DNA of 64,000 nt from Pricia mediterranea (GTDB lineage: Bacteria > Bacteroidota > Bacteroidia > Flavobacteriales > Flavobacteriaceae), in contig NZ_JAVTTP010000001.1 in the NCBI RefSeq assembly GCF_032248455.1, positions 186,001 through 250,000 on the forward strand, written 5' to 3'. Positions 52,694-62,295 of the stretch are shown here, piece after piece. Position numbers and translations under genes: made by a program. The notes below the pieces were generated by a model. It saw only the letters and a program-made list of their open reading frames with translations, did not search any database and had not been told where the DNA came from. Position 1 is the stretch's first letter. Each line of letters starts with the position of its first letter.

Positions 52694-55600
52694 TTAGTTT
52701 TGAAAGTATTGTAGTTCAAACAAGGCATCTAAATAATTGTCAAGCGCATCGAGCGCATCCATTTCGGTGTTTATGGCATCACGTATAATCTGTGTGAATG
52801 AAGCATAATCCACCGCACCTTCCTTGTAGGCGAGTAACGCGCCCTTACGCTGTTCTTCTGCAAGTGGCAGAGCTTTATCCCTGTAAAACTGCCAAGATGT
52901 TTTCCACTTCTGGTAGCCTTGTACAGCCTGCTTAAATTCAGATTGCAGTTGGCGTTGGATAAAATCTGCATTTGTCCTTGCGATTTCGCTATCGATTTTT
53001 GCTGCCTTGGCCTGACTACGCTGTGCGCCCGAAAACAACGGGACTGAAATGCCTGCCTGATAGGTGTAAAATCCACTATCGCCGTTTACCTGTTGCAATC
53101 CACCTTGCAGGTTTAATTTAGGAAGTAGCTCGGCACGAGCGGCATTATAGTTTGCTTCGGCTTCATCGATGCGCCTTTGCGAAAATTCCAGCTCGGGATG
53201 TCTTTCTAAATCCGCATCCAATCCCAATACAGCCACCTCACTTTCTTCAAATGCATCTGGTACAGAATAAAAAATGTCTGTTGCCAGCCAAAGATTTAGC
53301 TTTTGCAACGCAATAGCATAATCGCTTTCTGCTTGTTGCAATTTATTACTGATTTGCAACGCTTGGTTTTTTGCCGATGAATATTCCAATCTTGAAATGG
53401 CTTCCACCTCAAAGTTGAGTTGGATTGCCGTTTCAAACTGTGAATAAATGGAATCCAGCTCGCGGTACAGTTCAAATTTTTGTCGCTGTTGGTATGCCTG
53501 CGACCACGCCTTTTTTACTTCCTGTTCCACTTGCAATTCAGACAGGTCGAGAGCGGTTTCGGCCAAAGCAATTCGTTGTTTTTGCAGTCGCTTATTAGCA
53601 CCTATACCCAAGAGGTCGATATTTTGTTGCCCGACACCAACTAAAGTATAAATACCCTGACCATCTGCAATTTCTTCGCCGCCCGTAAAAACTTGCGTTT
53701 TTCCAAAATCATAAGCAACACCTTTAAGTGCATTCTGTCGTTGAATTTCCAACTGTTTCGTCTTCAATAACGGATAGTTTTCCTTGGAAATTTCTACAGC
53801 TTTATCCAATGAAATAACCGGTAAAGAATCTTGCGGTCGGACTTGTTGTGCTTTCCCTTCGACTGCGCTCTGGGCAGGCGCGATAGCGGAAGTAAACAAA
53901 AGACAGACCACGGCTGTTGCGGTAACAAATTTTGGATTAAATTTCTTCTTCCGTTCCGAACGTTTCTCGACCCATTGGTAAAAGATGGGAAGGATAAATA
54001 GCGTCAAGAGTGTTGAAGTTATCAATCCACCTATAACCACAGTTGCCAAGGGTCGCTGCACTTCAGCCCCTGCCGATGCTGATATCGCCATCGGAAGAAA
54101 TCCTAAGATATCGGTAAAGGCTGTAAGCATAATGGGGCGTATCCGGCGTTTCGTACCTTCCACAATACGGTCTTTCAAGTTGGTCACGCCTTCTTCCTTC
54201 AACTCATTCAGGCCGCTAATCATTACCAGTCCGTTCAGGACGGCAACACCAAAGAGGACGATAAAGCCGACCCCTGCGGAAATACTGAAAGGCATATCCC
54301 GAAGCCATAGTGCGAATACACCGCCAATGGTCGCCATCGGGATTGCCAAGTAAATCATCAAGGTTTGCGGAAAAGATTTTAATGCGAAATAAATCAAAAT
54401 GAAAATGAGCAGTAAAGCAATGGGGACCACAGTCTGTAATCGCTCGCTTGCTCTTTCGAGATTTTCAAATGCACCACCATACCGAATAAAATAGCCTGGT
54501 GGTAATTCAAGATTTGCGTCCAGTTTATCCTTAATCTCGTTGACCAAGGATTCCACATCACGTCCGCGCACATTTACACCTACGTAGGTTCTTCGGTTGG
54601 TATTGTCCCGACTGATTTGCATAGGACCAGGTGTGTATTCAATAGCAGCCAGTTCTTGAAGCGGAATCTGTGAGCCATTGGGCAAATTGATGTACAGATT
54701 TCTGATGTCGTTGATGTCAGTACGGTTTTCTTCATCGAGTCTAACGACCAAGTCAAAACGCTTTTCGCCTTCAAAAATGACCCCTGCATATCCGCCCGCA
54801 AAAGCGGACTGTACCATTGTATTCAGCTGGTCAACACTCACCCCATACTGAGCCAGCTTGTTACGATTGTATTTAATGGTCATTTGGGGCAGTCCAGAAG
54901 TTGCTTCTGCCCTCATATCGCCTATACCTTGAGTACCTGCAATGATTTTTGTAATCTCATCCGCTTTTGCAGCAAGCACATCGATATCCTCACCATAAAT
55001 TTTGATGGCAACATCTTCTCGAATACCCTCTAACAGTTCATTAAAGCGCATTTCGATAGGTTGGGTAAACTCATAATTGACGCCCGGGATAATACTTACC
55101 GCTTCCTTCATTTTATCAATAAGTTCATCCTTATCATCGGCAGACACCCATTCGTCTTGGGGTTTTAGAATAACAAATACATCAGCGAAATCCATTGGCA
55201 TCGGGTCTGTGGGCACTTCGGCCACACCGATACGGCTTACAATTTTCTCAACTTCCGGAAATTCGGCCTTTATGATACGCTCAACTTTAGTAGTGGTCTC
55301 AATCGTTTCGCTTAGTGAGCTTCCGGGTTTAAGTATGGTGTGAAATGCAATATCGCCTTCATCCAGTTGGGGAATGAATTCGCCACCCATTCTTGTAAAC
55401 ATAAAAACGGTTAGGGCAAATATGGCGACGGCAATACCCACAATCCATTTTCCCTTGTTTAAAGTCTTGACCAAAAGTGGTTCATACTTCCGCTGTACCC
55501 AATGCACGAAACGGTCGCCCCAAGATTTTTTTTCCGTCTTGGGCGGTTTTAAAAATAGTGCGGACATCATTGGAACGTATGTCAGGCAAAGAAACATAGC

Positions 55601-57061
55601 ACCAATCATTGCAAATATGAATGTGAGCGCCATTGGTTTAAACATTTTGCCCTCGATGCCTTCCAAAGCCAGTATGGGCAAGAACACAATTAGAATTATC
55701 AATTGCCCAAAGAAGGCGGCATTCATCATTTTCTTTGATGCATTTGCGGCTATCTCATCACGTTTTTCCTTGTTTAAAGACTTCTTTTTTAGGATGTAGC
55801 TTCCCATTAAGAATACGCTGGCTTCCACGATGATGACCGCCCCATCTACGATGATACCAAAATCGATAGCACCTAAACTCATCAAGTTCGCCCATACGTC
55901 AAAAACGTTCATTAGTATAAAAGCGAACAATAGCGATAAAGGGATAGTCGAAGCCACAATAAGACCACCACGCCAGTTTCCTAAAAGGAAAACAAGTACG
56001 AAAATCACGATAAGCGCACCTTCGAGTAGATTGTTACGCACCGTGCCGGTTGTTTCACTTATAAGCTTACTTCTATCCAATAAGGGCTGAATGACAACCC
56101 CTTCAGGAAGGGATTTCTGTATTTCGGCCATCCGGTCTTTCACACGTACAATAACCTCGTTTGAGTTTGCCCCTTTGAGCATCATAACAAGACCGCCAAC
56201 GACCTCACCTTCGCCGTCCTGCGTCAAAGCCCCATAGCGCACGGCAGAACCAAAGCGCACATCTGCAACATCACTTATGGTAATGGGCACACCATTTTCA
56301 TTTTTAATGACGATTTTTTTAATATCATCAAGGCTTCGCACCAAACCTTCACCTCGAATGAAGTTCGCCTGATGGTTTTTCTCAATGTACGCACCACCTG
56401 TATTTTTATTGTTCGCTTCCAATGCTTCGAACACATCGGTAATAGTAAGGCCGATTGCCTTTAATTCATTAGGGTCGACGGCCACCTCATATTGCTTTAT
56501 TTTTCCGCCGATGGCATTAATTTCTACAACACCAGGCACCATTGCCATTTGCCGTTGCACAATCCAATCTTGCATTGTACGTAAATCGGATAATGAATAT
56601 TTATCTTCAAATTCAGGTTCTACCTTTAAGGTATATTGGTACACTTCCCCCAAACCTGTTGAAATTGGCCCCATACTTGGCTGTCCAAAACCCTCTGGGA
56701 TTTGTTCACGTACTTCGGTCAGTTTTTCAGAAACAAGTTGACGCGGTAAATAGGTACCCATATCATCGTCAAAAACGACGGTTACTACGGAAAGGCCAAA
56801 GCGGGACACCGAACGAATTTCCTTTACATTGGGCAAGTTGCTCATTGCAACTTCGACGGGATAGGTTACGAATTGCTCAATATCTTCCGTTCCCAGATTA
56901 GGGGATTGTGTGATGACCTGTACTTGGTTATTAGTAATATCCGGCACGGCATCAATGGGCACTTGGGTCATACTATATATACCAGCACCAATCAATGCCA
57001 GCGTGAGCAGACCGATTATAAATTTGTTATTGATTGAAAAATCAATGATTCTATTAATCAT
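52694..57061 (-). CDS. czcA: CzcA/CusA-type RND metal pump fused to a CzcC/TolC-like outer-membrane factor
   Basis: A 1455-residue protein. Residues 1-1035 form a heavy-metal RND pump with 12 membrane helices; the fourth holds AIDFGIIVDGAVIIVEA, the proton-relay signature of the HME group. A short hydrophobic segment FVTATAVVCLLFTSAIAPAQS (about 1041-1061) resembles a signal peptide, and the remainder (about 1070-1455) is an outer-membrane efflux protein with the long helices of the TolC family. The start at 57061 (MINRIIDFSI) is chosen over 57139, which adds an unlikely leader. Fusions of this type are known in Bacteroidetes. First gene of the six-gene operon. Confidence 0.9.
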   Translation of the reverse strand: MINRIIDFSINNKFIIGLLTLALIGAGIYSMTQVPIDAVPDITNNQVQVITQSPNLGTEDIEQFVTYPVEVAMSNLPNVKEIRSVSRFGLSVVTVVFDDDMGTYLPRQLVSEKLTEVREQIPEGFGQPSMGPISTGLGEVYQYTLKVEPEFEDKYSLSDLRTMQDWIVQRQMAMVPGVVEINAIGGKIKQYEVAVDPNELKAIGLTITDVFEALEANNKNTGGAYIEKNHQANFIRGEGLVRSLDDIKKIVIKNENGVPITISDVADVRFGSAVRYGALTQDGEGEVVGGLVMMLKGANSNEVIVRVKDRMAEIQKSLPEGVVIQPLLDRSKLISETTGTVRNNLLEGALIVIFVLVFLLGNWRGGLIVASTIPLSLLFAFILMNVFDVWANLMSLGAIDFGIIVDGAVIIVEASVFLMGSYILKKKSLNKEKRDEIAANASKKMMNAAFFGQLIILIVFLPILALEGIEGKMFKPMALTFIFAMIGAMFLCLTYVPMMSALFLKPPKTEKKSWGDRFVHWVQRKYEPLLVKTLNKGKWIVGIAVAIFALTVFMFTRMGGEFIPQLDEGDIAFHTILKPGSSLSETIETTTKVERIIKAEFPEVEKIVSRIGVAEVPTDPMPMDFADVFVILKPQDEWVSADDKDELIDKMKEAVSIIPGVNYEFTQPIEMRFNELLEGIREDVAIKIYGEDIDVLAAKADEITKIIAGTQGIGDMRAEATSGLPQMTIKYNRNKLAQYGVSVDQLNTMVQSAFAGGYAGVIFEGEKRFDLVVRLDEENRTDINDIRNLYINLPNGSQIPLQELAAIEYTPGPMQISRDNTNRRTYVGVNVRGRDVESLVNEIKDKLDANLELPPGYFIRYGGAFENLERASERLQTVVPIALLLIFILIYFALKSFPQTLMIYLAIPMATIGGVFALWLRDMPFSISAGVGFIVLFGVAVLNGLVMISGLNELKEEGVTNLKDRIVEGTKRRIRPIMLTAFTDILGFLPMAISASAGAEVQRPLATVVIGGLITSTLLTLFILPIFYQWVEKRSERKKKFNPKFVTATAVVCLLFTSAIAPAQSAVEGKAQQVRPQDSLPVISLDKAVEISKENYPLLKTKQLEIQRQNALKGVAYDFGKTQVFTGGEEIADGQGIYTLVGVGQQNIDLLGIGANKRLQKQRIALAETALDLSELQVEQEVKKAWSQAYQQRQKFELYRELDSIYSQFETAIQLNFEVEAISRLEYSSAKNQALQISNKLQQAESDYAIALQKLNLWLATDIFYSVPDAFEESEVAVLGLDADLERHPELEFSQRRIDEAEANYNAARAELLPKLNLQGGLQQVNGDSGFYTYQAGISVPLFSGAQRSQAKAAKIDSEIARTNADFIQRQLQSEFKQAVQGYQKWKTSWQFYRDKALPLAEEQRKGALLAYKEGAVDYASFTQIIRDAINTEMDALDALDNYLDALFELQYFQN

Positions 57062-57185
57062 AGATAAGGGTGTTAATTCAGTTGAAATTCTTGTTGAGCA
57101 CATTGAATAAAATGCAATGCACAATGTTGACGAATCCAATAGATGGACACGTCAAAACAGGATATAGTTATCCTATAAAACTGAA

Positions 57186-57494
57186 TTATACCTGTGGTGG
57201 CTGAAAAAGGGAAAGTGTAATATCCTTGCCCAAACTATCGGAGTGGACAAAATTTTCATGCGAAATAGTAGGCTCGATGGGTTCAAAAATAGCCAAACCG
57301 AAGTCGATGGTGTGTGAATGGCAACAATGGCATTGACAGAATGGGGAACACAGTTGGCAGTCTTGACCGTGTTCGCCATCGAAGTCCATTACAGAAACTG
57401 TTTGCGTATCGTTTTCTATAACACCTGTATCACTGCAAGGCATAAAATTGAGTGCCAGAAAGTAGATGGATAATATGATCGCTAAAAATTTCAT
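57186..57494 (-). CDS. DUF6660 family Cys/His-rich protein
   Basis: A 102-residue secreted protein: signal peptide (FLAIILSIYFLALNFMPC) and a Cys/His-rich mature core QDCQLCSPFCQCHCCHSH (about 50-67), clearly able to bind metal. It matches the small DUF6660 proteins often seen before czc genes in Flavobacteriia. It lies 125 bases before the RND gene on the same strand and has an inverted repeat and a -7 box in front of it. Periplasmic metal buffering is a reasonable role. Confidence 0.75.
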   Translation of the reverse strand: MKFLAIILSIYFLALNFMPCSDTGVIENDTQTVSVMDFDGEHGQDCQLCSPFCQCHCCHSHTIDFGLAIFEPIEPTISHENFVHSDSLGKDITLSLFQPPQV

Positions 57495-57498
57495 GATG

Positions 57499-57533
57499 CA
57501 AAGATAAAAGAATTATAGTGCAACTGTGTTGCA
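57499..57533 (-). promoter_or_regulatory. Promoter/operator before the DUF6660-efflux genes
   Basis: On the minus strand TGCAAC-ACA-GTTGCA (57519-57533) is a 15-base inverted repeat of Fur-box length (7-1-7), and TATCTTTG (57506-57499) is a TAnnTTTG -7 box. The box lies only 4 bases before the ATG, so transcripts would be almost leaderless or the true start lies downstream. Fur-family control is inferred. Confidence 0.5.
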
Positions 57534-57608
57534 AAGAAGTCTTCAAAAAAGGGTAATGTTGGTAACACCGCTATTAATTTAAAATATTAGACATTAAAGG
57601 TAAAAACT

Positions 57609-58880
57609 TTAGTCGTTAGCACTTATCCGCCAGATCGTATGCGTTTTATCATCGGTTACCAATAATGACCCGTCTTGGGTAACTATCGCCCCCACTGGTC
57701 TACCGTACACTTCATCCTCTTGGGGATCGACGATAAAACCGGTCAGAAAATCTTCTTCGGGTCCTGAGGGCTTTCCATTTTCAAAGGGTATAAACACAAC
57801 TCTGTACCCCGATAGTTTCTTTTTGTTCCAAGAGCCGTGCTGAACGACAAAGGCCCCTCCGTGATATTTTTCCGGAAAACTATTTCCGTCATAAAAGACC
57901 AATCCTAAGGAAGCAGTGTGAGATTTTAAGGCATAATCCGGAATCAAGGCTTCGCCCCTTCTCGTGGGCTTTTCGATTTTAACTCTAGGGTCTTCGTGTC
58001 CGAAGTAGGTATAAGGCCATCCGTAAAAACCATCTTCTTGAACGCTGGTCAGGTAGTCGGGCACCAGGAAGTTGCCCAATCCATCGCGTTCGTTGACAAC
58101 TGTCCATAATACTTGGGTTTCGGGTTCCCAGTCCATACCTACGGGGTTTCGAAGACCAGAAGCAAATACTTCCAATTCTGAACCATCGATATTGCAGCGT
58201 AAAATGTTGGCTTTCAACAATTCTTTTTCTATACCTTTCTCCATAATATTGCTCCCACTTCCCACAGCAATATAGATTTTCGATTCGTCTCCGTTCGTTA
58301 TGATGTTTCGCGTCCAATGTTGATTGGCCTTTCCAGCGGGCAGCGTTGCTATTTTTTCTCCTTTGGCTGCAATGCTCATCTGTCCTTCTTTATATGGATA
58401 ACGCATCAATGCATCGGTGTTCGCCACATAAAAAGAACCTCCAATAAGCAGCATACCGAAAGGTTGGTTCAAGCCATCATGAAGAAAGGTTTCCCGAACA
58501 TCGGGCTTTCCGTCGTTATCGGTATCACGGAGCAGGGTAATCAAGTCGGCACTACGGGCGAGATTCTTTGATTTTCCAACACCGATAAGCCATGCACCGA
58601 TGCGTTTAAAGAAACCATAGTTCGAATTGCCCTGTGCAACCAAAATATCGCCATTGGGCAGTTCGTACAACCAACGCGGATTCTCGAAACCATCGGCGTA
58701 TTTAGTAACGGTAAAACCTACCGGTGCTTTGGGCGTTCTCCCATTTTCCCAGCCTAGAACATTTGAAAAGTTCGAAACGGATTTCGTAGCGAACGGTTCG
58801 GGAAGCGAGTCTATCGCTTTATCCTGCCCCAAGCCGTAAGCGAATATAGTAAGGCTAAAAATTACTGCTAAAGTTCTCAT
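57609..58880 (-). CDS. Sorbosone/glucose dehydrogenase-like beta-propeller protein
   Basis: A 423-residue secreted protein (signal peptide about 1-19) with a six-blade propeller pattern. GFENPRWLYELPNGDILVAQ, LNQPFGMLLIGGSFYVANTD, ASGLRNPVGMDWEPE and the HGSWNKKKLSGYRVVFIPF end match the L-sorbosone/soluble glucose dehydrogenase family. It probably oxidises a sugar-like substrate in the periplasm using PQQ, if the cofactor is present. It is the second such propeller protein near the metal genes; why they occur together is unclear. Confidence 0.82.
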   Translation of the reverse strand: MRTLAVIFSLTIFAYGLGQDKAIDSLPEPFATKSVSNFSNVLGWENGRTPKAPVGFTVTKYADGFENPRWLYELPNGDILVAQGNSNYGFFKRIGAWLIGVGKSKNLARSADLITLLRDTDNDGKPDVRETFLHDGLNQPFGMLLIGGSFYVANTDALMRYPYKEGQMSIAAKGEKIATLPAGKANQHWTRNIITNGDESKIYIAVGSGSNIMEKGIEKELLKANILRCNIDGSELEVFASGLRNPVGMDWEPETQVLWTVVNERDGLGNFLVPDYLTSVQEDGFYGWPYTYFGHEDPRVKIEKPTRRGEALIPDYALKSHTASLGLVFYDGNSFPEKYHGGAFVVQHGSWNKKKLSGYRVVFIPFENGKPSGPEEDFLTGFIVDPQEDEVYGRPVGAIVTQDGSLLVTDDKTHTIWRISAND

Positions 58881-58952
58881 AATGTGCGAATTTGCCTGTT
58901 GGAAGTCAAATCAAAATCAACCCTCCTCGTTTTCCAAGCCAAAGTAATCTAG

Positions 58953-59516
58953 CTATTCAGTCAGGTTTCGTGTTTCTTCGTCTAACTTTCCTTCAAACTT
59001 TGGTAAGGGCCTGTTTTTCCGTTCGTCCTCTGTTTCTACTAGACCATTTTCTTTGATATCGTTGATCAGCCATTCCATTTCCATAATTTCCCTACGTTGT
59101 GCCTTTATAATTTCGTCAGCAAGTTTCCTTACGCGTATATCCTTAATTTGAGACCGCTCACTTGTCAAAATGGCGATGGAATGGTGAGGAATCATGCCTT
59201 CCATATAATCAACGCCAGTGACGGTAACCTGACTTCTGACCAAACCGATACCACCGGCTATCAATAGGATACCCAATCCGATTATTGCTATGTTTACTCC
59301 CCGCTTTTTGTACATATTCAACATAAAGAGGAGCATTATGATAATCATGGAACCGGCCATGATCAACGTCATGAAAAATCGGGTTTCGCTGTACCAGAAA
59401 TGATCAATGATTTGGTACGAATGGGTATACATTAAAAAGAACATTGCTACCATTGCGGTAGCGATCATCGCGAAAAATTTACCGTAGTTGTTGCCGTTTT
59501 GTTGTTTGTTTTCCAT
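58953..59516 (-). CDS. DUF305 family membrane protein
   Basis: A protein of about 187 residues: three membrane helices (about 12-30, 38-58, 65-90) and a C-terminal DUF305 domain with DYMEGMIPHHSIAILTSERS (about 121-140), where the HH pair is the family mark. DUF305 proteins occur with copper-resistance genes and are thought to bind copper or metals outside the membrane. The ATG six codons after the first is the better start. Confidence 0.8.
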   Translation of the reverse strand: MENKQQNGNNYGKFFAMIATAMVAMFFLMYTHSYQIIDHFWYSETRFFMTLIMAGSMIIIMLLFMLNMYKKRGVNIAIIGLGILLIAGGIGLVRSQVTVTGVDYMEGMIPHHSIAILTSERSQIKDIRVRKLADEIIKAQRREIMEMEWLINDIKENGLVETEDERKNRPLPKFEGKLDEETRNLTE

Positions 59517-59599
59517 CTTTTTAGGTTCTATCAATTAATAGTTAGGTTCTTGAATATTTAAAATTAAATTCTTAAAAGCGTTATGTGATGACTTTTTCC

Positions 59600-59815
59600 T
59601 TATCCGACTTTCTGTGGCTTTATCGAATACTGACTATCTTGCAGTGCCTCCTGTAAATTATTCAGCGGCACCTCATACTGTGACTCTACGGTTGCTTCTG
59701 CGTCTTTCAGATTGACCGATACATTGGCGACGCCCGTTACGTTTGAAAGTGATTTTTCTACATGGCCGCGACATCCGTTGCAGCTCATCCCTTCGATTGA
59801 ATATGTTTTTTTCAT
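59600..59815 (-). CDS. CopZ-like heavy-metal-associated domain protein
   Basis: A 71-residue copper-chaperone-type protein with the metal motif GMSCNGC (C12 and C15) and the ferredoxin-like fold pattern typical of HMA domains. It delivers Cu(I) to copper pumps. It stands between DUF305 and DUF326 genes on the same strand. The region before it has a C-rich sequence that I could not assign. Confidence 0.88.
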   Translation of the reverse strand: MKKTYSIEGMSCNGCRGHVEKSLSNVTGVANVSVNLKDAEATVESQYEVPLNNLQEALQDSQYSIKPQKVG

Positions 59816-59957
59816 TTTCTTGAATTTTATTTGGTCGTACCGTCTATAAACTCTTGATTAAACTGTGCGCGTACGGCCGCTTTCCGGCACCTTGTTTATT
59901 GCTGTGTATTTACCTATTCGTTCCGCTTCTTTTTACCTTCCAAACAGGAGATCAGCA

Positions 59958-60323
59958 TTAAAAATAATTTTCATCTTGCTGTATATTTGAGGTTTCATAT
60001 TTCACTAACATGTCCTTGCAGGCAGCCGCACATTTTCTACAGGCTTCCGCACATTCCAAACAATGTTGGTGTTCGTGTTTTTCACACTCTGTGGCACATG
60101 ACATACAGAGCCTATGGCAATATTTTATCAGGTCGCCAACGTCTTTGTAGGTAGTGGCCAGTATCTTCGCGGTCGTATTGCAAATTTCGGCACATACGCG
60201 ATTGGCACGAATGCAGTCTACCATAGAGGCGATGTCATCTTCATCCAAGCAGGCATCGGCACAACGATTACACTTAACAACGCAATTGTTAAGGGTTTAT
60301 ATTACTGTTATTGAATTATCCAT
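59958..60323 (-). pseudogene. DUF326 four-helix copper-binding protein interrupted by a stop at codon 9
   Basis: Starting at ATG 60323, the frame reads MDNSITVI, a TAA stop at 60299-60297, and then in the same frame TLNNCVVKCNRCADACLDED followed by the rest of a Cys-rich DUF326 protein (CIRANRVCAEICN, CHRLCMSCATECEKHEHQHC, CAEACRKCAAACKD). The family pattern suggests a Gln codon (CAA) was changed to TAA by one base. Without that start, the next ATG gives a 96-residue protein (59958-60248) that lacks the first Cys pairs. Either the gene is inactivated, or it starts at an internal or non-ATG codon, or there is a sequencing error. Confidence 0.7.
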
Positions 60324-60662
60324 AATTGTTTCTAAGATTTATCCGATGTCTGGCCTAACGAATTTAAATAGACACCTATCCTAAAATTTTATTAAAAATA
60401 TCATTCGAACCCGCACAGGGTTGCCGTAAAAGAATTCATTTTTAATTCTATTAAAAAACCTGCTAAGAGATATTAAAATAGTTCTGCCGTGGAGGTCAGG
60501 ATCGAATTTGATGTTTGAACTATTCTTTGGGGCGAGGTAAAAAGTTGGGAATATATTTTTATAAAGCTTTGGGGAAATAACTGCTCTTCATAAGATTATC
60601 AACAGAATTGAAAAGCTTTTATCTAGACAGGTTCATTATTTTAAAAATTATCAGCAACAACA
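60324..60662. other. Intergenic region, no gene recognised
   Basis: About 340 AT-rich bases between the DUF326 gene and the MBL-rhodanese gene. A small inverted repeat AGAATT..AATTCT lies near 60430-60450. No promoter with both elements, RNA gene or coding frame could be supported. Confidence 0.4.
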
Positions 60663-61994
60663 TCAATCCTGAAAACCTTCGACGGCATCGCCCAAATCGT
60701 AGACTTCTACGTCCTTAATCCGTTTTAAAAGGATGCTGCTCGCCGCTGCGCTCCGATATCCGCTCGAACAATGAACCACCACTGGTTTGTTCGTTGGTAT
60801 TTTCGCTGCGGTATCGCGCAACTTGTTTAATGGATGGGATAATGCGCTTTCAAAAATTTTCCCTTCGTTAACCTCACTTTTGTTCCGAACATCCACAATT
60901 GTATAATCATCGGGCTGCTCTTTAAAATGTTGAAGGTTCAGTTCTTTGCTTTTTACCAAGTCTTTCTTTTCTAAGGTAATGACCGATATGAGCTGTGCTT
61001 CATAACCGATTTTTGCGACTCGATCAAGAACGGATCCCAAAGTTGCTGGTTCGTCGATGACCAAATGAAATTCTTCCTTCGGTTCAACAATGGAACCCAG
61101 CCAAGTCTCGAATGGATTGTCCTCCGAGGCAGCCTGTACATTTATACTGTCTTGAAGATGTCCGTCCTTAAATAGCTTTGCCGACCGTGTATCCACAATT
61201 AGACCTTTTTTGGATTCATGCATTTTAAAAGGAACCTTCGCAATGGCTTGCCGTACATTTTTTGCACCGGATTTATTGATATCCACGTTAAATCCGAAAT
61301 AAGAGGGAATAAAAGGTGGATTGTCCAAAATCATATCAATGAATTCCTCCTTGGTCTGCTGCTTGAAGGCCCAGTTATCTTTTCGTTCATCGCCCAATGT
61401 GCTGCTACTATCCTCACTTAAATTCTTGCCACAGAGCGAACCGGCACCATGTGCCGGATATACCACCGCATCATTGGGCAGGTGGCTGAATTTGTCTTGT
61501 ATGGTCTCATACATCATCTCAGCGAGGTCTTGTCGTTTGGCGGTAATATTACCCGCTTTTTCGCGCAAATCTGGGCGTCCCACATCGCCTATGAACAAGG
61601 TGTCGCCGGTAAACAAAATCGTTTCATAGCCTTCTTCGGCAACTAAGGTAATACTATCGGGCGAGTGCCCGGGAGTATTGAGGACTCGCAGCCGTATATT
61701 GCCGATTTTGACAGTATCGCCTTCATCAAATGGTTTGTAGGGGTAATCGGCCCCCGTCTTCTTACTGGTATAAATCGTTGCTCCTGTTTCTTCATGGATT
61801 TGTAGATGTGAACTCACAAAATCGGCATGCGGGTGCGTTTCGAAAATGGCGATTATTTTTGCATTTTGCTCTTTGGCATAACTATAATATTGCATCGGAT
61901 CGCGTTCTGGGTCAATAACAGCCATTTTCCCTTGGCTTACCAGCGCATAGGAATAGTGTGCCAGTGGTTTGTATTCAAATTGTTTTGTTTTCAT
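60663..61994 (-). CDS. Metallo-beta-lactamase/rhodanese fusion, persulfide dioxygenase-like
   Basis: A 443-residue protein: an N-terminal MBL domain with ETHPHADFVSSH (H54, H56, D58, H63) and HSPDSIT and a DTLFIGDVGRPDL motif as in ETHE1-like persulfide dioxygenases, then two rhodanese domains. The first (about 262-345) has no catalytic Cys visible; the second has VHCSSGYRSAAAS with the active-site Cys near residue 410. Together these oxidise persulfides and transfer sulfur, protecting against sulfide and possibly metals. It has a 26-bp inverted repeat 23-48 bases upstream. Confidence 0.88.
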   Translation of the reverse strand: MKTKQFEYKPLAHYSYALVSQGKMAVIDPERDPMQYYSYAKEQNAKIIAIFETHPHADFVSSHLQIHEETGATIYTSKKTGADYPYKPFDEGDTVKIGNIRLRVLNTPGHSPDSITLVAEEGYETILFTGDTLFIGDVGRPDLREKAGNITAKRQDLAEMMYETIQDKFSHLPNDAVVYPAHGAGSLCGKNLSEDSSSTLGDERKDNWAFKQQTKEEFIDMILDNPPFIPSYFGFNVDINKSGAKNVRQAIAKVPFKMHESKKGLIVDTRSAKLFKDGHLQDSINVQAASEDNPFETWLGSIVEPKEEFHLVIDEPATLGSVLDRVAKIGYEAQLISVITLEKKDLVKSKELNLQHFKEQPDDYTIVDVRNKSEVNEGKIFESALSHPLNKLRDTAAKIPTNKPVVVHCSSGYRSAAASSILLKRIKDVEVYDLGDAVEGFQD

Positions 61995-62016
61995 TTTTAG
62001 GTTCTTCGAGACATAT

Positions 62017-62042
62017 CTGTACCAAAAACCGAGTTGGTACAG
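62017..62042 (-). promoter_or_regulatory. Inverted repeat upstream of the MBL-rhodanese gene
   Basis: CTGTACCAA (62017-62025) and TTGGTACAG (62034-62042) form a perfect 9-bp inverted repeat with an 8-base spacer, beginning 23 bases before the start codon. It is a good candidate for a repressor or activator site, for example a sulfide-responsive regulator; none is identified in the window. The rest of the 300-base gap (61995-62295) shows no gene. Confidence 0.5.
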
Positions 62043-62295
62043 TGATTTTAATCTTCACTTTCAAATTGATTATAATTCGGCTTTGAATGCATTATTCAAT
62101 ATTTTCCCTGAACCAGAAGCATTTTGAGCAAGATAATGTTCAAGGTATATGATAAGGCAACGCTTTAAAATAGAGTTTTGAGTAGGTATCGTTTATCGCA
62201 AATGAGTTGATTTTTAATGTGATGACACTACTTTAAAAACTATCAATACAGTATCATGGTACAGGAAAACTTATACCGAACCACTGAATTAAAAA

